DNA of 64,000 nt from the NCBI GenBank assembly GCA_964348795.1, contig CAYGDY010000002.1, positions 1-64,000 of the forward strand. The letters run 5' to 3'. Below, in pieces: positions 58,784 to 64,000 of the stretch (position 1 is the first letter of the stretch; every line of letters begins with the position of its first letter). A program made the translations under genes and the position numbers. The DNA comes from JADLAT01 sp964348795 (GTDB taxonomy: Bacteria > Pseudomonadota > Alphaproteobacteria > Micavibrionales > Micavibrionaceae). The notes under the pieces are model-generated. The model was not told the origin of the DNA. It saw only the letters and a program-made list of their open reading frames with translations, and did not search any database.

Positions 58784-59874
58784 CACACCATACCCTGATG
58801 ATTTTGCCCGGGGACGGGATTGGCCCTGAAATTATTGCCGAGGCGCTGAAAGTCATAGACTGGCTCAGCGCCCATGCGGGGCTTGATCTCACGCTCACAC
58901 ACGGGTTGATCGGCGGGCAATCTTACGAGAAATACGGCGTACCGCTGGCGGATGAAACGCTGGAGGCGTGCAGAGCCTCCACAGCCATTCTCATGGGATC
59001 AGTGGGCGGGCCGCAATGGGACGGCGTGTCCTATGACAAGCGCCCCGAGGCCGGCCTGCTCCGCCTGCGTAAAGAGCTTGATCTGTTTGCCAATCTGCGC
59101 CCTGCGCTGGTGTTTGATGCGCTGGTGGAGGCGTCCTCCCTCAAGCCTGAAATCGTCAAGGGGCTTGATATCCTCATTGTCCGCGAGCTGACAGGCGGGG
59201 TGTATTTCGGGGAACCTCGGGGGATCGAGGATCTTGGAAACGGCCAAAGGCGCGGCTTTAACACGCAAAGCTATACCACGGCGGAAATCACGCGCGTAGG
59301 GGCCGTGGCCTTTGAACTGGCCCGTAAGCGCCGGAACAAGGTGACATCATGCGAAAAGGCCAATGTGATGGAATCGGGCAAGCTCTGGCGGGAAGACATC
59401 ACCGCCCTGCACAAGGCCCATTACCCCGATGTGGCGCTGGAGCACATGTATGCCGATAATTGCGCCATGCAACTGCTCCGCAATCCAGCCCAGTTTGACG
59501 TGATTGTGACCGATAATCTGTTCGGCGATATCCTCTCGGACGAGGCCGCGATGCTGACCGGCTCATTGGGGATGCTCCCTTCGGCCTCCCTCGGCATGCA
59601 AGGGGCTGTGGGCTTGTTCGAGCCCATTCACGGCTCCGCACCCGATATCGCCGGCCAAGGCAAAGCCAACCCGCTGGCCACGATTTTAAGCCTCTCCATG
59701 GCGCTTCGCTACGCGCTGGGGCGCGGGGATCTGGCAGACCGCGTAGAGCGCGCCGTGCAACGTGTTCTCAATGCCGGAATCCGTACGGCCGATATTGTGG
59801 GGTCTACGGGGCGCACGCCCGTTTCTACGGCGGATATGGGGGACGCGGTGGTCAAGGCACTGGCAAAGGGGTAA
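58780..59874 (+). CDS. leuB: 3-isopropylmalate dehydrogenase
   Basis: NAD-dependent oxidative decarboxylation of 3-isopropylmalate. The 364-aa protein begins LMILPGDGIGPEIIAEALKV; GSVGGPQWDG, LRPALVF, the RELTGGVYFGEPRG loop, VTSCEKANVMESGKLW and NLFGDILSDEAAMLTGSLGMLPSASLG are diagnostic. The NAD-specific GSAPDIAGQGKANPLATILS segment near the end supports LeuB rather than isocitrate dehydrogenase. The start overlaps the fkbM stop as ATGA. Confidence 0.97.
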   Translation: MTHHTLMILPGDGIGPEIIAEALKVIDWLSAHAGLDLTLTHGLIGGQSYEKYGVPLADETLEACRASTAILMGSVGGPQWDGVSYDKRPEAGLLRLRKELDLFANLRPALVFDALVEASSLKPEIVKGLDILIVRELTGGVYFGEPRGIEDLGNGQRRGFNTQSYTTAEITRVGAVAFELARKRRNKVTSCEKANVMESGKLWREDITALHKAHYPDVALEHMYADNCAMQLLRNPAQFDVIVTDNLFGDILSDEAAMLTGSLGMLPSASLGMQGAVGLFEPIHGSAPDIAGQGKANPLATILSLSMALRYALGRGDLADRVERAVQRVLNAGIRTADIVGSTGRTPVSTADMGDAVVKALAKG

Positions 59875-59937
59875 CCATCCTGCTTTGCTTTGCCTGTCCC
59901 GCGTGATCCCCGCCTACGCGGGGAGGGACCTTAAAAA

Positions 59938-59972
59938 AGAATCAACCACCAAGGCACGAAGACACCAAGTTC
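59938..59972. repeat. CCACCAAGGCACGAAG-type short repeat
   Basis: AATCAACCACCAAGGCACGAAGACACCAAG-like sequence, recurring with changes at 61528-61552 and 61645-61735. Confidence 0.7.
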
Positions 59973-59976
59973 TCCT

Positions 59977-60069
59977 CGTCACTGCGAGGAAGCCGAAGGC
60001 TGACGCGGCAGTCCAGCATTTTTGCGTTTTTCTGGATCGCCACGCCGCTTAAAGCGGCTCGCGATGACG
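59977..60069. repeat. Family C palindromic repeat
   Basis: CGTCACTGCGAGGAAGCCG ... GGCAGTCCAG ... CTGGATCGCC ... CTCGCGATGACG. Part of the 473-base gene-free stretch 59875-60347, which holds only repeats and a terminator. Confidence 0.85.
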
Positions 60070-60162
60070 CATGAGAAAAACTTTGCAGCCTCGCGCCTTT
60101 ATTGTTCTTCAATAATCACGCGGAGAACCGGAGGAGCGGAGTTTTTCTTCCCTGAACACCAT

Positions 60163-60191
60163 GAGATCCTTCGCCTTGCGGCTCAGGATGA
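60163..60191. repeat. Family D half repeat
   Basis: GATCCTTCGCCTTGCGGC, then CTCAGGATGAC; only one half is present. Confidence 0.7.
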
Positions 60192-60204
60192 CAATGCCCC
60201 TTTC

Positions 60205-60280
60205 CGTCATTGCGAGCGGCCGTAAGGCGCGTGGCGATCCAGAAAAAGGCTGGATTGCTTCGCATACGCTCGCAATGACG
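60205..60280. repeat. Family C palindromic repeat
   Basis: CGTCATTGCGAGCGGCC ... GGCGATCCAG ... CTGGATTGCTTCG ... CTCGCAATGACG. Confidence 0.88.
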
Positions 60281-60285
60281 AAGGA

Positions 60286-60322
60286 TAAAAAAAAAGCCCG
60301 ACCAACCGGCCGGGCTTTTCGT
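60286..60322 (-). terminator. Rho-independent terminator of the prepilin-like gene
   Basis: On the minus strand AAAGCCCGGCC ... GGTCGGGCTTT followed by a long T-run, 26 bases after the prepilin-like stop. Confidence 0.85.
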
Positions 60323-60347
60323 GAATTGTTACGTGGTAACAGAAAGC

Positions 60348-61073
60348 TTAGAGTCTGTAAGACACGGAGCAAGTGATGTTAGTCACACCGGAATACACAA
60401 CAGGCGGTCCAGCAACACGGCAACCAGCTTGGCTGTCAACGATCACAGAGCCTGTAATAGGGGCCCCATCATCTAAACGACGGTCCAGCGTTGCGGCTTG
60501 TTGTGGAAGCAAAATACCATTGTTAACACCAGCGCCTGCAACATTACCAGCAACAGTAATATTATAGGTTCCAGTCACTTCAGCGGCTGTAAAGCCCGTT
60601 ACACCCGTCCGTACGTCACCAGCGAGGAAACCACCCCCGATTGGGGCCGTGGGATTTGTTGTCCCGAAGGAAATAGGCGCTGTCCCATCCATACCGGTGA
60701 TAAATTCACCTCTTAACAAGTGAACGAAAAATAACTGACCTTCACCGCCGGCCACAGAAGCCCCCCCAACGTTAGTCGCTATAATATTATTTCCGCTTCC
60801 ATTCACGCAAGGGGCCCCCGTACACCCAGTAAGCCGCGCCTGTGCATTAATCATATCCCCCGGGATGGCCTGATATTTATCACGGAAGCCGTTATAGGCC
60901 CCGGCCATGGCTTCGGTGGAAGAGATCGTGCTGGTCACACGGGCGTTGGTAATCAGTTCCTGGCCTTTCAGAATACCCCCGATGAGGATCCCGATAATCA
61001 CCATCACCACCGCCAATTCGACGAGGGTAAAGCCCGCTTCCGCGCGGCGCGTTGTATGCATATGACTTTTCAT
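60348..61073 (-). CDS. Type IV prepilin-like protein
   Basis: A 241-aa protein with a class III signal: RRAEAG|FTLVELAVVMVIIGILIGGILKG-type N terminus, with cleavage expected after Gly14 and Glu at mature position 5. The perfect AAGGAG nine bases before ATG 61073 fixes the start. The rest is Gly/Ala/Thr/Asn-rich with cysteine pairs (LTGCTGAPCV, AGCRVAG and NITCSVSYRL at the end), consistent with a pilin globular domain closed by disulfides. No other pilus genes are in the window. It is a pilin or pseudopilin; which assembly system it uses is unknown. Confidence 0.85.
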   Translation of the reverse strand: MKSHMHTTRRAEAGFTLVELAVVMVIIGILIGGILKGQELITNARVTSTISSTEAMAGAYNGFRDKYQAIPGDMINAQARLTGCTGAPCVNGSGNNIIATNVGGASVAGGEGQLFFVHLLRGEFITGMDGTAPISFGTTNPTAPIGGGFLAGDVRTGVTGFTAAEVTGTYNITVAGNVAGAGVNNGILLPQQAATLDRRLDDGAPITGSVIVDSQAGCRVAGPPVVYSGVTNITCSVSYRL

Positions 61074-61398
61074 TTCAAGTATCTCCTTCAATGTGTGATT
61101 TTGTATAAGTGGACGAAGTAAAAGAAACATTGCGCTTCCGAGCAAGAGTATACACGCAAAATCTCCCTTCCCATAGCCCCATTCTTTGAGCTTGACCGAT
61201 TTTTCTAAAGAAATCATTAAAAAACAGGTATTTAACGCTCATTCCATACAAAATGAGAGGTCACAAAAACGAATTGAGAACTCCTCAAAAATCATTCCGT
61301 TCACGCCTTCTGTATGCTGGCCAGAATTAGGATTTTTTGCAATAAAAACAATGGGATTCTTGTCCCTCTTCTCATTGTGTTATCTTCCCCCCCCCTTC
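61074..61398. other. Upstream region of the prepilin-like gene, no gene seen
   Basis: AT-rich stretch with no convincing ORF. On the minus strand a TATACT box lies near 61150 but with no matching -35; no sigma-54 pair is evident. Confidence 0.4.
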
Positions 61399-61474
61399 CG
61401 TCATCGCGAGGGCGTGCAACCCGCCCGTGGCGATCCAGAAAGACTGGATTGCTTCGCGTACGCTCGCAATGACG
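61399..61474. repeat. Family C palindromic repeat
   Basis: CGTCATCGCGAGGGCGTG ... GGCGATCCAG ... CTGGATTGCTTCG ... CTCGCAATGACG. First of a repeat cluster that fills 61399-61860. Confidence 0.88.
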
Positions 61475-61562
61475 AGGAGAGAACACATCCTTTTCTGCCT
61501 GCCCCGTGCAAACGGGGGCTTACAAAAGAATCAACCACCAAGACACCAAGTTCCCCCCAAAA

Positions 61563-61627
61563 GTCATCCTGAGTGAAACGAAGGATCCCGAAATACAGGA
61601 GATCCTTCGCCTTGCGGCGCAGGATGA
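61563..61627. repeat. Family D palindromic repeat
   Basis: GTCATCCTGAGTGAAACG, AAGGATCC ... GATCCTTCGCC ... GCAGGATGAC. Confidence 0.85.
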
Positions 61628-61727
61628 CAAGGGAAAAACTTTAACACAAAGCACGCCAAGCACGCGAAGAACACCAAGAATTTTGAAAAACCTTGCTGTC
61701 TTGGAGCCTTGGTGGTTTTTCTAATAA

Positions 61728-61850
61728 TGACACGGAGAACCGGAGGAGCGGAGTTTTCTCCCATGTCATCCTGAGCGCAGTGGAGGGATCTTACCCTATA
61801 ACCTACAAGATCAGATCCCTCCACTCCCTCGCGGTCGGTCGAGATGACGG
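61728..61850. repeat. Family D repeat with GGAGAACCGGAGGAGCGG flank
   Basis: The flank GGAGAACCGGAGGAGCGG also occurs at 60122. It is followed by GTCATCCTGAGCGCAGTG, GGGATC ... GATCCCTCCA ... GAGATGAC. Confidence 0.8.
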
Positions 61851-61879
61851 CAGAGGAACAAAAAAGCCCCCGCGAAAAA

Positions 61880-62989
61880 TCACTCTTTCGGAGGGGGGCG
61901 TTTTTTCTGGCGGTACTGGCTGGGGGAATCGCCTACCATCTCCTTGAAAACGCGATTAAAAGACGGGAGCGAGTTAAACCCGACATCAGCAGAAATCAAT
62001 TGGATGGGCGCCTCTGTTTCCTCCAGCAGGCGCCTGGCATCGGCGATTCGGCGCTCGTTCATGATCTGGGGAAATGTTTTTTGAAAATGCATGTTGATAA
62101 TACGGGACAACACCCCTTCCGGCACCGCGCATTCGCGGGCCAGATCGGCTCTGGAATAGGTGGGTTCCTGATATACTTTCTCCAGATTCAGGAGATTTTC
62201 AATCCGGCGGGCCAGATGTCGCTCTTCCTCCGACAGGCCATTGTCCGGCGATTCGGCTGAGGAGACCGCCGCCCTGGGCACTTGCGGATAGAGCCGGAGC
62301 AGACTGGTGCTCACCAGATAGACAAACCCGAGGCCTATGAGATTGCGAAGCATAATCACATCCCCTGCCGCCACCGGCCCCATGACCCCCAGCAGGGTGA
62401 TCAGCAGAAACAAACTATTCAGCGCAATCAGTGCGAAAATGAGCCAATAGCGGGCCTTGTCATTCTTTTGGTCGGCCCGCGTGCCGCTCTGGGAGCGGGA
62501 AGAGAGCTTTGCCATGAGGTCTTTTTTGCTGAAAATCACCAGCAGGCTGATGGTGCCGGCCATCAGGCCCGTGACATGCATCAGATCCCGCCGCATCTCG
62601 CACGGCGCGCTATAACGGCACCCCGTCACGGAATCCGCCGACAAATGGGACAGCATCATGCTGAGCGGGAGAAGCAGGAGAACCCATGCATCGCGCACGG
62701 GCGGCAGGCGGGTCATATCCGCGAACTGGATCACCAACAACACGCTGAGCGGCGGCCCCAGAAACCAGAGCGCCCATTGCAGGTAAAAATAATGATCTCC
62801 GTCCCATATCACATGCGCGGACAATAAATCCGAGAGAAACGCCCCGCCCAGCACCAGAAAATACACCACAGGCACCAGCACGCGCCAGCCATGCCCCGAA
62901 CGCAAAGCGACATACCCCGCGAGATACAGGCACTGCACCAGCCCGATCAGGGCCAGAATTTCAGGAAGGGAAAGGGTGATTTGGCTCAT
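61880..62989 (-). CDS. AraC-family regulator with membrane-spanning N terminus
   Basis: A 369-aa protein. The N-terminal 230 residues hold about seven hydrophobic segments (LPEILALIGLVQCLYLAGYVAL, VLVPVVYFLVLGGAFL, LQWALWFLGPPLSVLLVI, LLLLPLSMML and later ones), as in membrane-bound AraC regulators. The C-terminal AraC DNA-binding domain (about 265-365) shows YSRADLARECAVPEGVLSRIINMH, RIADARRLLEE and LISADVGFNSLPSFNRVFKEMVGDSPSQYR. The signal and target genes are unknown; no partner is adjacent except the prepilin-like gene 800 bases downstream on the same strand. Confidence 0.9.
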   Translation of the reverse strand: MSQITLSLPEILALIGLVQCLYLAGYVALRSGHGWRVLVPVVYFLVLGGAFLSDLLSAHVIWDGDHYFYLQWALWFLGPPLSVLLVIQFADMTRLPPVRDAWVLLLLPLSMMLSHLSADSVTGCRYSAPCEMRRDLMHVTGLMAGTISLLVIFSKKDLMAKLSSRSQSGTRADQKNDKARYWLIFALIALNSLFLLITLLGVMGPVAAGDVIMLRNLIGLGFVYLVSTSLLRLYPQVPRAAVSSAESPDNGLSEEERHLARRIENLLNLEKVYQEPTYSRADLARECAVPEGVLSRIINMHFQKTFPQIMNERRIADARRLLEETEAPIQLISADVGFNSLPSFNRVFKEMVGDSPSQYRQKKRPPPKE

Positions 62990-63048
62990 GGCAGGAGGTT
63001 AGCATATAAACGGCGTGTTTTTAAGAGCAGAAGAAAAACGCACAAAAA

Positions 63049-63813
63049 TCATTTTTTTTCAGGAAGCTGACACAAGGGATTGGTTTTGGCCTCGGTCGGC
63101 GTAAGGATCTGCTCGCAAATATACGCCACCATGGCATTCACTTCCGCAGGCGGGAGTTTATCCGCATCCGTATGGAGCATGGAGACCATCAGCCCCAGAG
63201 CGGCCTCCTTATCCCCCTGCTCATTCATCACAAAAACCGGCATTTGTCTGGCCCAGGCCGGCAAGTCCGGATTGTCAAACGCCGCCAGCTTGCGGGCCAG
63301 CCGCAGAGCCGTATCCAGATCATGCCGCTTGAAACGAGCGAGGTAGGCGGCTTGAGCCAGCCAGCGCCATTTCTGCCCCTGCCCGCCCTCGGTCGCCTTT
63401 TCCAGATAGAGAATCAGGGGGCCGATTTTGCTCGGGTCCTGTGACGCACCAAACACATAGGCCGCCAGAAATGGCCCGTGATCGGACTGGGGGTCCAGCG
63501 CATATTGCAGATAAAACCAGTCCGCCAGCCTGTCAAAATTATAGTCCTTCAAAGGCGTAGCAAGACCGCCCACAATCCCGAAATTCTCTATCATATTGCC
63601 GTAAATCCGGAAGGCAAACTCACGGTCACCGAGCCCTGCGAAAGCCGCCGTTTGCGCAGGCGGGACCGGCGGGACGTTGGTCCAGCGCGCCTGCACATGC
63701 CGGACTTGCCCCCAGAGCACACCATTCAAGACCGTGGCCACAAGCAAAAGGGCAATCAGAACACCCTGCTGAGCCGTCAGACGATGGTGAAAAGAGGGGA
63801 GAAACGCCATCAA
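63049..63813 (-). CDS. Membrane-anchored hypothetical protein with TPR-like helices
   Basis: A 254-aa protein with one N-terminal membrane segment (GVLIALLLVATVLNGVLW, about 18-35) and an outer part of about 200 residues made of paired helices (FDRLADWFYLQYALDPQSDHGPFLAAYVFGA, KWRWLAQAAYLARFKRHDLDTALRLARKLAAF), which look like degenerate TPRs. No enzyme motif. It is 24 bases downstream of the probable ABC permease gene, so it may be an accessory part of that transporter. Confidence 0.7.
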   Translation of the reverse strand: MMAFLPSFHHRLTAQQGVLIALLLVATVLNGVLWGQVRHVQARWTNVPPVPPAQTAAFAGLGDREFAFRIYGNMIENFGIVGGLATPLKDYNFDRLADWFYLQYALDPQSDHGPFLAAYVFGASQDPSKIGPLILYLEKATEGGQGQKWRWLAQAAYLARFKRHDLDTALRLARKLAAFDNPDLPAWARQMPVFVMNEQGDKEAALGLMVSMLHTDADKLPPAEVNAMVAYICEQILTPTEAKTNPLCQLPEKK

Positions 63814-63837
63814 AAACCGCTTACAAGCGCCCCTGCC

Positions 63838-64000
63838 CTAAAATTGCCTGAAACGAAGGTCCACCAGCGCCGCCAGAACGATCAGGGCCGTATAGACAGC
63901 CCCCTGCCCGAGCACAAAAGCCAGATTCACACTGGCATCGGGGCCGTAGAGGAGCCATGACGTTTGCGCCATCAGGTCAAGGCGCGGCATAAATACCGAG
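63838..64000 (-). CDS. 3' end of a probable ABC transporter permease (partial)
   Basis: An open frame runs from the window edge to a TAG at 63838-63840 and encodes 53 residues ending PRLDLMAQTSWLLYGP, then ASVNLAFVLGQGAVYTALIVLAALVDLRF and RQF. A final hydrophobic helix flanked by Asp-Leu-Arg residues is typical of the last membrane segment of ABC-2-type permeases. The 5' part lies outside the window, so the family call is tentative. Confidence 0.5.
   Translation of the reverse strand, partial: SVFMPRLDLMAQTSWLLYGPDASVNLAFVLGQGAVYTALIVLAALVDLRFRQF

Noticed and set aside
61074..61380. Sigma-54 promoter for the prepilin-like gene
   Set aside because: No GG-N10-GC pair with the right spacing is found on the minus strand.
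63478..63960. Plus-strand ORF of 160 aa at the window end
   Set aside because: It is antisense to the membrane-anchored hypothetical and the permease fragment, whose frames fit real proteins better.
1..64000. tRNA, rRNA, tmRNA or 4.5S RNA genes
   Set aside because: I looked for T-arm and acceptor patterns in the gaps and found no convincing candidate; a covariance search would be needed to exclude short RNAs.

Overview
The window reads as a draft-genome segment of an alphaproteobacterium, most likely a Micavibrio-like or Rhodospirillales-type lineage. Evidence: the block ffh-rpsP-rimM-trmD-rplS-leuC followed by leuD and leuB, a facing dapF/mtaB/ftsY block, the order bolA - J-domain protein - cobS - cobT, a DUF2336 protein, an RHH_4-type protein, RpoH and CarD. 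This placement is inference from gene content and order; no 16S gene is present. A run of 100 Ns (30794-30893) shows it is a scaffold.

Layout. 1-3.1 kb: tyrosine and methionine biosynthesis (tyrC, metA), an AT-rich HEPN/AbiU2-like ORF and a broken phage-head gene. 3.2-8.6 kb: methyltransferase, MutT, parvulin isomerase, secA. 8.6-11.4 kb: hydrolase/FAD oxidoreductase/aldo-keto reductase cluster. 11.5-16 kb: aroB-aroK, xerD, accA. 16.3-22.1 kb: RHH protein, BolA, J-domain protein, cobS, cobT and hypotheticals. 22-29.7 kb: hisS, SufE, clpX, DHH phosphoesterase, LD-carboxypeptidase, CarD. 30-33.4 kb: a large repeat-containing peptidoglycan-binding protein broken by the assembly gap, then rpoH. 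33.4-42.5 kb: M48 lipoprotein protease, SNase-like protein, proline iminopeptidase, pgk, DUF2336, AMP nucleosidase, ftsY. 42.7-46.6 kb: RelA/SpoT-like ORF, mtaB, a hypothetical, dapF. 46.8-59.9 kb: ffh-rpsP-rimM-trmD-rplS and leuC...leuD-fkbM-leuB, interrupted by accessory genes. 60-64 kb: a prepilin-like protein between repeat clusters, an AraC-type membrane regulator, a membrane-anchored hypothetical and the 3' end of a probable ABC permease.

The most unusual property is a set of five palindromic repeat families (called A-E here). Most copies lie between genes, but several are read in frame inside conserved genes: family A inside dapF, families D and C inside hisS, family E at the N terminus of a secreted protein, and family D supplying the last codons and stop of sufE. 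Another copy splits one phage-type gene, and one sits inside a larger inverted repeat whose left arm encodes the tail of TrmD. This resembles the coding palindromic elements known from Rickettsia.

A second theme is promoter structure. Many genes have a clear -35/-10 pair with a 17-18 bp spacer. For rimM, amn, cobT, the HD-domain gene and possibly hisS and mtaB, the -10 box ends only 6-9 bases before the start codon and no Shine-Dalgarno sequence is properly placed, which points to leaderless mRNAs.
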